A program made the position numbers and the translations under genes. Shown here one piece after another: positions 17,260-25,556 of a stretch of DNA of 64,000 nt. Numbering within the stretch: position 1 is the stretch's first letter; the number at the start of each line of letters is the position of its first letter. A model generated the notes under the pieces. It saw nothing but the letters and a program-made list of their open reading frames with translations. It did not search any database and was not told the DNA's origin. Origin of the DNA: Chitinophagaceae bacterium (GTDB lineage Bacteria > Bacteroidota > Bacteroidia > Chitinophagales > Chitinophagaceae); the NCBI GenBank assembly GCA_019638615.1, contig JAHBTL010000010.1, positions 1-64,000 of the forward strand, in the 5' to 3' direction.

Positions 17260-18414
17260 TTACTTCAGGATGCCCCTGCCTATCACGATACGCTGCACCT
17301 CGCTGGTTCCCTCATAGATCTGGGTGATCTTGGCGTCACGCATCAGCCTTTCTACATGATATTCTTTTACATAGCCGTATCCGCCGTGCACCTGTACCGC
17401 TTCCGTAGTAACCCACATCGCGGTTTCAGACGCGTATACCTTTGCCATAGAGCTGCTGAGTGTATAATCTAAATGATTGTCCTTTTCCCAGGCGGCACGC
17501 AGGCACAAAAGCCTGGCAGCTTCTATGCGGGTAGCCATATCCGCCAGTTTAAACTGTATTGCCTGGTGTTGCGCTATTTCTTTACCAAATGCCTTGCGCT
17601 GCTTTGCATAGTCCACCGCCCTTTCGTAAGCGCCCGAAGCGATGCCTAATGCCTGGGCAGCTATGCCAATCCTGCCGCCCGCCAGTGTTTTCATGGCAAA
17701 CGTAAAGCCAAATCCATCCGGGCCAATGCGGTTTTCCTTCGGCACTTTCACATCCTGGAACATGATGCTGTGTGTGTCGCTGCCGCGGATACCCAGCTTA
17801 TTCTCTTTAGCTCCCACTGTAATTCCTGGGGTATTTTTTTCAACAATAAATGTATTAATGCCTTTGCTGCCTTTGGTAATATCGGTTTGTGCCATTACCA
17901 GGTATACACTCGCACTATTGCCGTTGGTTATCCAGTTTTTAGTTCCGTTTAACAGGTAATAGTCACCTTTATCTTCGGCCGTTGTGTGTTGCGAAGTAGC
18001 GTCGCTGCCGGCTTCGGGCTCGCTCAATAAAAACGCGCCTATATGCAGCTTACCGTCTTTTCTTCCCCGGGCAAGCGGCGTTAAGTATTTTTCCTTCTGT
18101 TCTTTATTCCCAAATTCTTCCAGTCCCCAGCACACCAAGCTGTTGTTTACGCTCATTGACACGCTCACACTGGCGTCTATCTTACTCAGCTCTTCCATGG
18201 CAAGTACATAGCTGATCGTATCCATTCCTGCTCCCCCGTATTCGGGTTTTACCATCATGCCCATAAACCCCAATTCAGCAAGTTTGGCAACCTGTTCTCC
18301 CGGAAATTGTTGTTTCTCGTCTCGTTCTATTACCCCCGGCAGGCATTCGTTTTGGGCAAAATCGCGCGCAGCATCGCGTATCATCAATTGTTCCTCTGTG
18401 AACTGAAATTGCAT
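17260..18414 (-). CDS. acyl-CoA dehydrogenase
   Basis: 384-residue FAD-dependent acyl-CoA dehydrogenase of the short/medium-chain type, forming trans-2-enoyl-CoA in fatty acid or branched amino acid breakdown. E368 in QIYEGTSEVQ is at the usual catalytic base position; LSEPEAGSD and KNWITNG near the middle and the FAD-binding QVHGGYGY near the C-terminus match the family. The start at 18414 (MQFQFTEEQ) is family-like. It is monocistronic, with no electron-transfer flavoprotein or thiolase genes next to it. Confidence 0.93.
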   Translation of the reverse strand: MQFQFTEEQLMIRDAARDFAQNECLPGVIERDEKQQFPGEQVAKLAELGFMGMMVKPEYGGAGMDTISYVLAMEELSKIDASVSVSMSVNNSLVCWGLEEFGNKEQKEKYLTPLARGRKDGKLHIGAFLLSEPEAGSDATSQHTTAEDKGDYYLLNGTKNWITNGNSASVYLVMAQTDITKGSKGINTFIVEKNTPGITVGAKENKLGIRGSDTHSIMFQDVKVPKENRIGPDGFGFTFAMKTLAGGRIGIAAQALGIASGAYERAVDYAKQRKAFGKEIAQHQAIQFKLADMATRIEAARLLCLRAAWEKDNHLDYTLSSSMAKVYASETAMWVTTEAVQVHGGYGYVKEYHVERLMRDAKITQIYEGTSEVQRIVIGRGILK

Positions 18415-18598
18415 ATGGGTAGTTTAAAGTAAACAAAAGTAAAGGATATAACGCATCAAGCTAACAGTTGTTATTTCTTTTTTCAAGCCTGCTTGCAAAC
18501 CATCCGTTAACAACAGTAAGTTAACGAGCTATTAATACGCCAACCCGATGATCCTGCGTAATTCTGTGTAAACAATTTATTAAAACAAAAATACAGTC

Positions 18599-18841
18599 AT
18601 GAAAAAATTATTTCTTGCCCTTGCTGTTCTGATTACAGGAGCCGGGGTCTCCTCTGCGCAAACCAATAATACAACCAGGCCGCCACAGGAAAAAACAAAA
18701 CATATAAAAAAAGAGGTCAACAGTACGGCTGATAAAACAACCGTAGCTGCCAACACAACCGCTTCCAAAGCGGTTGCTTCCACCAAGGGAGGAAAGCATC
18801 ATAAAAAAACAAAAAAGGCAAAAGCTCAATCCGGAAAATAA
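18599..18841 (+). CDS. small exported lysine-rich protein
   Basis: 80 residues with a signal peptide (VSSAQ, about residue 21) followed by a basic, low-complexity region of Lys, Thr, Ala and Asn, ending KHHKKTKKAKAQSGK. It has no Cys and no folded-domain pattern. A clear intrinsic terminator follows at 18908-18941, which supports a real short gene. It might bind nucleic acid or anionic envelope polymers, but nothing shows this. Confidence 0.65.
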   Translation: MKKLFLALAVLITGAGVSSAQTNNTTRPPQEKTKHIKKEVNSTADKTTVAANTTASKAVASTKGGKHHKKTKKAKAQSGK

Positions 18842-18907
18842 AATAACCAACAGAACAGTTTCTTTATGATGATCAGAACCTGACGGAACAAACACAGGGG
18901 TGCATGT

Positions 18908-18941
18908 AAAACCCGGCTGGTATAACAAACCGCCGGGTTTT
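18908..18941 (+). terminator. intrinsic terminator
   Basis: AAAACCCGGC (18908-18917) pairs perfectly with GCCGGGTTTT (18932-18941) across a 14-nt loop and leads into a T-rich end, 66 bp after the lysine-rich protein gene. Confidence 0.75.
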
Positions 18942-18966
18942 TATATTATACTTTCGCCAGGAGCAA

Positions 18967-18996
18967 TTGTCTTGTAAATCATATAAAATATCTTTG
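18967..18996 (+). promoter_or_regulatory. promoter of the cation efflux gene
   Basis: TTG (18967-18969), 19 bp, then TATCTTTG (18989-18996), a textbook Bacteroidota -33/-7 pair. The predicted start of transcription is about 10 bp before the TTG start codon at 19014. Confidence 0.6.
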
Positions 18997-19013
18997 AACG
19001 AAAATCTATTATA

Positions 19014-20006
19014 TTGTCTGTTGCACAGATTAATTTACGATTACAGAAAACAGTTACGATTGTTGCAGTGGTTTTATTCATCATTAAGATCGCCGCCTGG
19101 TATCTTACAAAATCGGTTTCTATATTAACGGATGCCCTTGAAAGTACAGTGAACGTAATTGCGGGATTTATCAGTCTTTTCAGCTTATACATTGCAGCCA
19201 AGCCCCGCGACAGCAATCACCCTTATGGGCATGGCAAAGCCGAATTTTTATCGGCAGCAGTCGAGGGAAGCCTGATCATTGTTGCAGGCTTTATTATTAT
19301 ATACGAGGCCATAGACAATTTCGTACATCCACACCATCTCGGTCAGTTGGATTGGGGTATATTGCTGGTAAGTATTACGGCGCTGATCAACTTTATTACA
19401 GGCAACTATTGCATACGTTTGGGCAAACACAACAATTCACTGGCATTGATCGCCACCGGCAAGCACCTGAAAAGCGATACATGGTCAACATTAGGCATTA
19501 TTATCGGGCTGGTTCTGATATGGATCACTGAATTGCGATGGCTGGATGGCGCAGTGGCAATTGCATTTGCTTTTTTTATCATTTTTACAGGCTATCATAT
19601 TTTGCGCACTTCTATAGCGGGCATCATGGATGAGGCCGACAAAGCTTTGCTTGAAAAAATGGTAAAGCTGCTCAATACGAACAGAAGAATAAACTGGATA
19701 GACCTCCACAACCTGCGTATTATTAAATTCGGAAACGTACTGCACACCGACTGTCATCTTACTGTACCCTGGTATTTAAATGTAAAAGAAGCACATGAAG
19801 AGATAGACGCCCTTACCTCGCTGGTACAAAAAGAATTCGGCGAAGCAGTAGAGGTTTTTGTACACGCAGATGGTTGCCTGGATTTCTCATGCAGGATATG
19901 CAGCAAACAGGATTGCCCGGTCAGGAAGTTCAGCTTTGAGAAGCTGATACCGTGGAATGTTGAAAACATCTCAGAAAACAGGCGGCACAACGTATTAAGT
20001 AAATAA
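19014..20006 (+). CDS. cation diffusion facilitator family transporter with cysteine-rich tail
   Basis: 330 residues, a CDF metal exporter with six predicted membrane helices (about 15-190) and a cytosolic C-terminal domain. TM2 carries TDALESTVNV with the acidic metal-site pair, the loop has NHPYGHGKAEFLSA, and TM5 has KSDTWSTLG with the second Asp. The start is TTG at 19014. The C-terminal tail contains four cysteines spaced C-x4-C-x2-C-x4-C (about residues 296-309), an unusual extra metal-binding-like cluster. It likely exports Zn, Fe or Mn from the cytosol. A metal-uptake-like trio follows at 22.1-25.4 kb. Confidence 0.88.
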   Translation: MSVAQINLRLQKTVTIVAVVLFIIKIAAWYLTKSVSILTDALESTVNVIAGFISLFSLYIAAKPRDSNHPYGHGKAEFLSAAVEGSLIIVAGFIIIYEAIDNFVHPHHLGQLDWGILLVSITALINFITGNYCIRLGKHNNSLALIATGKHLKSDTWSTLGIIIGLVLIWITELRWLDGAVAIAFAFFIIFTGYHILRTSIAGIMDEADKALLEKMVKLLNTNRRINWIDLHNLRIIKFGNVLHTDCHLTVPWYLNVKEAHEEIDALTSLVQKEFGEAVEVFVHADGCLDFSCRICSKQDCPVRKFSFEKLIPWNVENISENRRHNVLSK

Positions 20007-20084
20007 AGATTTATATGCAATCAAATAAACATCACAACAATTCTATTTTTGGAATAAACATATCATTCAGAACTATAAAGCAAT

Positions 20085-20469
20085 GGGTGCATTTCAAATT
20101 TTCGCAGGCGGGTGGTGACCTGCCTACCATGCCTACGGCAGGTAAACCGGCAGGCACCCGCCTGTGGAGCCCGCTACCGGTCGGTGTCCCACAATTGCCG
20201 TCAACTTAAGCCCTCCGGGCTTGAACCGTGCCTGCGGCAGGCAGGTTTGAATAGCCGTGAGTGAAACTCACGGTAAAAATGTCAAAATTTTTGTTGAACC
20301 CTGCAAGGGTTCAATATCAAAACGGTTTCATTTGTCCACCGGTTGCACCGGTGGCTATTTAGATTAAACCCCATTCGGGGTATTTTATCGCTTAGGTTCC
20401 TAAAGTTGACGCACATGGTGTCCCACCGACCGGAAAGTTATGCAGGGGGCGAAAATTTGAAATGCGCAC
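20085..20469. mobile_element. 385-bp inverted-repeat element with 9-bp target duplication
   Basis: The ends are GGGTGCATTTCAAATTTTCGC (20085-20105) and its inverse GCGAAAATTTGAAATGCGCAC (20449-20469), with two mismatches over 21 bp. TAAAGCAAT flanks it exactly on both sides (20076-20084 and 20470-20478). The inside holds four hairpins in a row: CCGTGAGT/ACTCACGG (20255-20273), TTGAACCCT/AGGGTTCAA (20294-20314), CCACCGGT/ACCGGTGG (20336-20354), ACCCC/GGGGT (20368-20381). No coding frame. It lies 42 bp upstream of the 20512 gene and just before its -7 box (20500-20507). Confidence 0.85.
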
Positions 20470-20499
20470 TAAAGCAATATCCGCTACCATCAAATTTAT

Positions 20500-20507
20500 T
20501 ATTTTTG
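20500..20507 (+). promoter_or_regulatory. -7 box ahead of the 20512 gene
   Basis: TATTTTTG, a perfect TAnnTTTG, four bases before the ATG at 20512. Transcription starting 5-7 nt on would leave little or no leader. Confidence 0.5.
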
Positions 20508-20511
20508 CTTC

Positions 20512-21033
20512 ATGAATCTTGAATACAAATCACTTTTGCCTGAAGGATTTCACGATTCTTCAAGAGTATGGATATACCAGAGCAGCAGGATGTTTACATT
20601 GTCGGAAGTATTGAACCTGGAACACATGTTAAACACCTTTGCTGCTCAATGGCATGCGCATGGCGATGCGGTAAAAGGATTTGCTACTGTGTTCTTTGGG
20701 CAGTTCATTGTTATAATGGCCGACGAAACGCAAACAGGTGTAAGCGGATGCAGCACCGACAGTTCAGTAAGAATGATCAAAGAAATTGAAAAACAATTCA
20801 ATGTACATTTATTCGATCGGCAGTCACTGGCATTTGTAGTAAAAGACAAAATCCAGCTATTGCCACTCAGTCAGTTAAACTACGCGGTTCAAAACGGGTT
20901 TGTTACGCCTGATACGCTTTATTTCAACAACACAATTCTCACCAAAAAGGAACTTGAAACAAGCTGGATCAGACCTGTTAAGAATAGCTGGCTTTCAAAA
21001 AAAATAAACTTTCCCGCTTCTTCCATTCATTAA
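20512..21033 (+). CDS. conserved hypothetical protein
   Basis: 173 residues, probably cytosolic: no signal peptide or membrane segment. It is a Bacteroidota conserved protein sometimes mis-annotated as 'ABC transporter ATPase'. I see no Walker motifs, so that label is not justified. The pattern SSRVWIYQSSRMFTL and FGQFIVIMADETQTGVSGCS is family-like. It is the gene nearest the 20085-20469 element and may share a transcript with the SlyD-like gene 37 bp downstream. Confidence 0.8.
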   Translation: MNLEYKSLLPEGFHDSSRVWIYQSSRMFTLSEVLNLEHMLNTFAAQWHAHGDAVKGFATVFFGQFIVIMADETQTGVSGCSTDSSVRMIKEIEKQFNVHLFDRQSLAFVVKDKIQLLPLSQLNYAVQNGFVTPDTLYFNNTILTKKELETSWIRPVKNSWLSKKINFPASSIH

Positions 21034-21070
21034 TGGTTTAGCTATACCTTTATTACTTAATTGAAGCCTG

Positions 21071-21601
21071 ATGATAGTAGAAAAAAATAAAATTGTAAGT
21101 ATACAATACAACGCGGAAGATGACAATGGCAACATTGTAGATACCAATATGGATTTTGAGCCACTTGAATATTTACATGGACACAACAATATTTTGCCAG
21201 GCCTGGAAAATGAACTCACCGGATTACAGGTGGACGAAGAAAAGAAGGTGGTATTGAACGCAGCGCAGGCATACGGTGAATTTAATCCTGAACTGGTAAT
21301 TGAAGTAAGCCGCGATCAATTTCCCGAAGGCGCTGACAACCTGCAGTTAGGCACTATGGTGCAATCGTCTGACGGGCTGGAATTGATTGTAACGGATATA
21401 GACCATGAGAAAATCATTCTTGATGGCAATCACCCGCTTGCCGGCAAAACACTTCATTTTACAGTTACCATTAAGGGCATACGGGAGGCTACAGGCGAAG
21501 AAATTACGCACGGACACGCGCACAATGCACATACACACCATCATCATTCGCACAACCAGGCTGACGGCAGTTGCGGCCACGGCTGTGGCTGCTCACACTG
21601 A
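21071..21601 (+). CDS. SlyD-like FKBP-type peptidyl-prolyl isomerase
   Basis: 176 residues. The FKBP domain carries FEPLEYLHGHNNILPG and the IF-domain region that follows (residues about 60-130), and the C-terminus from about 147 is a His/Cys-rich tail (HGHAHNAHTHHHH then GCGCSH), as in E. coli SlyD. It folds proteins and, through its tail, binds Ni, Zn or other metals. It lies near a CDF exporter (19014) and the small His/Cys-rich protein at 22070, hinting at a metal-handling neighbourhood. It converges with the 21673 gene. Confidence 0.9.
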   Translation: MIVEKNKIVSIQYNAEDDNGNIVDTNMDFEPLEYLHGHNNILPGLENELTGLQVDEEKKVVLNAAQAYGEFNPELVIEVSRDQFPEGADNLQLGTMVQSSDGLELIVTDIDHEKIILDGNHPLAGKTLHFTVTIKGIREATGEEITHGHAHNAHTHHHHSHNQADGSCGHGCGCSH

Positions 21602-21646
21602 TTTTTGTGCGTGCAATAAATGAAGCACCAGGAGAGCACAAAAAAA

Positions 21647-21660
21647 CCTTTTATAAAAGG
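21647..21660. terminator. palindrome between convergent genes
   Basis: CCTTTTATAAAAGG, a perfect 14-bp palindrome after an A run, lies between two convergent genes and may end transcription on both strands. With no loop it is weak evidence. Confidence 0.3.
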
Positions 21661-21672
21661 AGAATCGCTGTT

Positions 21673-21906
21673 TTAGAACCCCGGATATAGTTTTTTGATC
21701 CTGCCGATCCATTCATGAATGGCATCCGAAGAAACATTTGTATCAAAATTAGCAAGACTAAAGCGAACTGTCCGCTGAGCAGCGTTAGAAATGAAAATGA
21801 AATTACCGCCAATATAAACTGAGTAACCTTCCGGCGCATTGATCTGCGTAAACCTTCCTGTATTCACTACCTGGTCAAAATCTGTCAGCACACTAATATT
21901 TTCCAT
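21673..21906 (-). CDS. small conserved hypothetical protein
   Basis: 77 residues from the ATG at 21906 (MENISVLTDFDQ); an in-frame upstream start at 21924 is less likely. It has no signal peptide and is acidic to neutral with a mixed alpha/beta pattern (GYSVYIGGNFIFIS). I do not recognise the family. It is monocistronic and convergent with the SlyD-like gene. Confidence 0.5.
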   Translation of the reverse strand: MENISVLTDFDQVVNTGRFTQINAPEGYSVYIGGNFIFISNAAQRTVRFSLANFDTNVSSDAIHEWIGRIKKLYPGF

Positions 21907-22069
21907 GGCCGCAAAAATAAGCAAACGGTCAACAAAAAACTAACACAAGAATTTTATCCTCAGTGAAAATATCTGCATTGTTTTGAGCAGAAATACATAA
22001 ATTTGCAACACAGTGTCAAATTAAATTCTGACAGTCAAACAAACCATACGATCATTTTCCGCACTGGCA

Positions 22070-22366
22070 ATGGTGTTGATCCTGGCCTTCAGCATCACAC
22101 CTAAAAAGTTTCTGCATGATCTCGTAGCAGATCATACAGACAATATTACTATTGCCGTAAACGATGGGCATGATCATATAGACCACCGGGGCTTTAATTG
22201 CAACTGCGATAACCTGGTTGCTACTTCACCATTTACAGAGCAGCATGAAGGCATACAATTTCATACGCCTGTAAGGCTGAATGATTACTTTCCGGTATAT
22301 GTTTCGGGAATTAAAAGTATTATCCATTCCTTTTTTGCTTTACGGGGCCCTCCCGCTTTAGGTTAA
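22070..22366 (+). CDS. small His/Cys-rich exported protein
   Basis: 98 residues from the ATG at 22070. A hydrophobic stretch (SALAMVLILAFSITP) continues upstream in frame to just after a stop (TVKQTIRSFSALAM), so the real start may be earlier, at CTG 22028 or ATT 22025; no standard start is visible there. After the signal comes a metal-binding-looking DGHDHIDHRGFNCNCDNL (about residues 32-49) with four His/Asp pairs and two Cys. The ZnuD-like TonB receptor begins 86 bp downstream. I suggest an extracytoplasmic metal-binding partner, but this is inference. Confidence 0.6.
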   Translation: MVLILAFSITPKKFLHDLVADHTDNITIAVNDGHDHIDHRGFNCNCDNLVATSPFTEQHEGIQFHTPVRLNDYFPVYVSGIKSIIHSFFALRGPPALG

Positions 22367-22452
22367 TATATCTCTTCACGAAAGAAACAGGAAGTGAATT
22401 CCTGGCTTCGCTTTGTTTATTTTTTGGTTGATGTTATTCAAATTTCATTCCG

Positions 22453-24807
22453 TTGAAATATTTTTTCGTTTTGCTGTTAAGTATATCCGGTACGTTCTGC
22501 TCATTTTCGCAGGATTGCGACCTCCGTATTTCGGGGCATGTAGAGGATGCGGATACGAAAGAAAAGCTATACGCGGCAACCGTATTGCTTAAGGAATTGA
22601 ACAAGGAAATCACTACCAACGAAAACGGGGATTTTGTTTTTACCCTGCTTTGTCCCGGTGAATATACATTGTATATCAGCCATATAAGCTGCGATCCTGT
22701 TGAGCAAAAAATCAGGCTTGACCGCAACAGGCACCAGGATATTTTTTTAGATCATGCCCGTAAAACCCTGGGAGCAGTAGTGGTAGAAGCGCAAAAAGGA
22801 ATTCCCAATACAGGGTTTAAGCAGGAGCTTGCGGGTAAAATGCTGGATGAATCCAAAGGTCAATCGCTCGCCCAGGCATTGAGCAAGCTGAATGGAGTGA
22901 GCATGTTGCAAACAGGCTCTACTGTTTCAAAGCCCGTTATTCACGGACTGCACAGCAACCGCATCCTCACCATCAATAATGGCGTAAGGCAGGAAGGGCA
23001 GCAATGGGGCAATGAACACGCACCGGAAATTGATCCGTTCATAGCAGACAAGCTCACCGTAATCAAAGGAGTGGATGAATTGAAATACGGTTCGGACGCG
23101 ATTGCAGGCGTTATACTGGTAAACCCCAAGCCCCTTCGGCATACGGCAGGCTATTACGGGGAACTGAATACAGGTTACTTCAGCAACGACAGGCAATATT
23201 ACGCGTCGCTCCTATTTGAGCAGCAATTAAAAAAAATTTCTGCTTTCAGCTATCGCATGCAGGGCACTTTTAAAAAAGCAGCTAATATAAGCACGCCCGA
23301 TTACCGGCTGAACAATACCGCCTTGCAGGAAGCTAACTTTTCTTTAACTGCCGGCTGGAAAAAAAGAGATTATGACATCGAAGCTTTTTACAGCCAGTTC
23401 AATACACAGATCGGTATTTTTTCGGGCGCTCATGTAGGCAACCTTACAGATCTCAGATACGCGATCTCGGCGGCCCGCCCCAACGATATCTACCTTGGCG
23501 AAGACACTTATAAAACCGGCCGTCCCTACCAGGATGTAACCCATCGTCTTTTCAAGATCAAATCCAACATTGTGTCTGGTTTTGGTAAGTTTCACATTCA
23601 GGTTGCCGCACAGCACAACCGCAGGCAGGAATACGATATAGTAAGAGACGCGGAAAGAAAAGGCGCCCAGATGAGACTGGCTGTGCTCACTTTGTCGGAA
23701 GACATTTCGTGGGACCATCCTTCTACCGGGAACCTGAATGGCACGGTTGGAATTTCGGCAATGCAGCAGGATAATTCGTACGGGGGACGTTATTTTATTC
23801 CCGCATATACTTCATCGGTAATGGGTGGTTACTGGATTGAGAAATGGGCAAAGCACAAATGGGAAATCCAGGGGGGTATTCGATATGATTACAAGAATAT
23901 CAACACAACCCGGTACCCTTACAACAGCGATCCCCTGTCTTATAGTTTTAATTATTCCACCGTAGGCGCTTCTTTTAATACCATCTATAAAATAAAAGAC
24001 CAGTTTAAAATAAACGCCGGTGTAACAATGGCAACAAGAGCTCCCTATGTAAATGAACTGCTCAGCGATGGCATACACCAGGGCACAGGCTTTTACGAAA
24101 CAGGTTTTATTGACAGAAACACGATTTCTATCCCGGAGGTAAAACCGGAACAATCCTTTAATGTAATGGCAGGGATGAGCTTCGGCAACAAAGCCAGCAC
24201 TTTTTCTGCAGAGGTCACTTTGTATAACAATATGATCAATCATTTTATTTATCTCCAGCCCTCCCCGGGCGATACCATGGTAACCGTGGCAGGTACCTTT
24301 TTGCAGGCAAAGTGGAAACAAACCGATGCACGCCTCACGGGTGTGGATCTGGCGCTGAACTACCGTCTTTCAAAGCAAATAACGCTTGCTTCCAGAACGT
24401 CCCTGCTCAGGGCTTATAACCGTACGCTTGATGACTGGCAGATAGGGATGCCCGCTGACAGAACCACACCGGAAATAACGTACGACTTTAACGACAAAGG
24501 AATTTTTTCAAAAACATATATATCTGTTGAAGCGCCTGTTGTATTCAAACAGACCAGGGTTCCCGACGAGCGCAAGCATGGTGTACAGGACTACAAGGCT
24601 CCGCCGGCAGGGTATGTATTGATGAACCTGAATGCCTCTACCACCATCCGTATTGGCAAAACTATCCCGATAACGATCGGCCTGTCTGCCAGGAATTTGC
24701 TCAACAAGTCGTACCGCGAGTATATGAACAGCTTTCGCTATTTCACCGATGAAATGGGAAGGAATATAGGGATACGGCTGAAAGTACCGTTGGAAAAAAC
24801 ATCGTAA
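22453..24807 (+). CDS. TonB-dependent receptor, ZnuD-like
   Basis: 784 residues, start codon TTG at 22453, signal peptide ending near CSFSQ (residue 20). It has a carboxypeptidase-regulatory-like N-terminal domain (about 25-95: ISGHVEDADTKEKLYAATV), a plug domain (about 115-230) and a 22-strand-type barrel ending in a hydrophobic segment. The plug motif KPVIHGLHSNRILTINNGVR and the following GNEHAPEIDPF resemble ZnuD-like receptors for zinc or related metals, rather than SusC. It would import a metal complex across the outer membrane with TonB. A lipoprotein follows 29 bp downstream. The substrate is inference. Confidence 0.88.
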   Translation: MKYFFVLLLSISGTFCSFSQDCDLRISGHVEDADTKEKLYAATVLLKELNKEITTNENGDFVFTLLCPGEYTLYISHISCDPVEQKIRLDRNRHQDIFLDHARKTLGAVVVEAQKGIPNTGFKQELAGKMLDESKGQSLAQALSKLNGVSMLQTGSTVSKPVIHGLHSNRILTINNGVRQEGQQWGNEHAPEIDPFIADKLTVIKGVDELKYGSDAIAGVILVNPKPLRHTAGYYGELNTGYFSNDRQYYASLLFEQQLKKISAFSYRMQGTFKKAANISTPDYRLNNTALQEANFSLTAGWKKRDYDIEAFYSQFNTQIGIFSGAHVGNLTDLRYAISAARPNDIYLGEDTYKTGRPYQDVTHRLFKIKSNIVSGFGKFHIQVAAQHNRRQEYDIVRDAERKGAQMRLAVLTLSEDISWDHPSTGNLNGTVGISAMQQDNSYGGRYFIPAYTSSVMGGYWIEKWAKHKWEIQGGIRYDYKNINTTRYPYNSDPLSYSFNYSTVGASFNTIYKIKDQFKINAGVTMATRAPYVNELLSDGIHQGTGFYETGFIDRNTISIPEVKPEQSFNVMAGMSFGNKASTFSAEVTLYNNMINHFIYLQPSPGDTMVTVAGTFLQAKWKQTDARLTGVDLALNYRLSKQITLASRTSLLRAYNRTLDDWQIGMPADRTTPEITYDFNDKGIFSKTYISVEAPVVFKQTRVPDERKHGVQDYKAPPAGYVLMNLNASTTIRIGKTIPITIGLSARNLLNKSYREYMNSFRYFTDEMGRNIGIRLKVPLEKTS

Positions 24808-24836
24808 ACATTCTGCTCATTATAAAAACAGTAATT

Positions 24837-25403
24837 ATGAAAATGAATCTATTCTCGGGAACAGCAGTAATTGCCGGTTTTATTTCACTGGCTGTTGTAT
24901 CGTGCAAAAAAGAATCGGCCAAGCCGGAAGACAACGACAATGAAGTGATCACTACTGTAGAATTACATTTTACGGAACAGGGTACAAGCAATGTGAAGAC
25001 TTTCAAATGGGAAGACCTGGACGGCGATGGCGGCAATGCGCCGGTGATTGAAGAAATCACGCTCACGCCTGATAAAGTGTATGATGTCCATATCAAACTA
25101 TTGGACAAAACAAAAACGCCTGTTGAAGATGTTACAGAGGAAGTGGAAGAAGAATCTCAGGATCACCGTTTTTATTTTATTCCTACAGCAGGATCCAATA
25201 TCACCATTGATAACCTGGACAACGATGACAATGACATTCCTTTAGGATTAACCAGTACCTGGACAACCGCAGCAGCAGCCACCGGTTCCGTGAATGTTGT
25301 ATTGCGCCACTACCCCAATGGCGGTAAAGCGGAAGGCGACCCGGTAAACAGCAGCAAATCATCATCTGATGTAGATGTAACATTCAACACCAAACTTCAA
25401 TAA
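24837..25403 (+). CDS. hypothetical lipoprotein downstream of TonB receptor
   Basis: 188 residues with a lipoprotein signal (lipobox ending at C23, VVSCKK). The mature protein is acidic, rich in Asp and Glu, with a likely beta-sandwich and an acidic-turn region (DNLDNDDNDIP). It lies only 29 bp after the TonB receptor gene and is followed by a strong terminator, so it belongs to that transcript and may be a surface-exposed partner of the receptor. It is not SusD-like. No family is recognised. Confidence 0.75.
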   Translation: MKMNLFSGTAVIAGFISLAVVSCKKESAKPEDNDNEVITTVELHFTEQGTSNVKTFKWEDLDGDGGNAPVIEEITLTPDKVYDVHIKLLDKTKTPVEDVTEEVEEESQDHRFYFIPTAGSNITIDNLDNDDNDIPLGLTSTWTTAAAATGSVNVVLRHYPNGGKAEGDPVNSSKSSSDVDVTFNTKLQ

Positions 25404-25444
25404 ATTCAAGCAGGGCTATTATTGTTAGTGTAATCACTAAAACC

Positions 25445-25479
25445 GGGACTGACTAAAAAGGTCATTTTTAGTCAGTCCC
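25445..25479 (+). terminator. strong intrinsic terminator
   Basis: GGGACTGACTAAAAA (25445-25459) pairs perfectly with TTTTTAGTCAGTCCC (25465-25479), a 15-bp stem with a 5-nt loop, then TTTATTTT. It ends the TonB receptor/lipoprotein transcript. Confidence 0.85.
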
Positions 25480-25521
25480 CTTTATTTTGCAACACAAGCC
25501 TTCCTTCCGGGTTGCTGTCGC

Positions 25522-25551
25522 TTTGCAATTCAACATATCCGCTTACATTTG
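25522..25551 (+). promoter_or_regulatory. promoter of rarA
   Basis: TTTG (25522-25525), 18 bp, then TACATTTG (25544-25551). The ATG at 25557 starts five bases after the -7 box, so the transcript has a very short or no leader. This also rules out the upstream TTG at 25512. Confidence 0.6.
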
Positions 25552-25556
25552 CCCTT

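Noticed and set aside
20015-20209. 64-codon frame overlapping the 20.1-kb element
   Set aside because: It runs across the element boundary and inverted repeat, has no start context and no protein pattern.
20512-21033. ABC-type ATPase for the 20512 gene, a label seen for similar proteins
   Set aside because: No Walker A, signature or Walker B motif is visible in its 173 residues.
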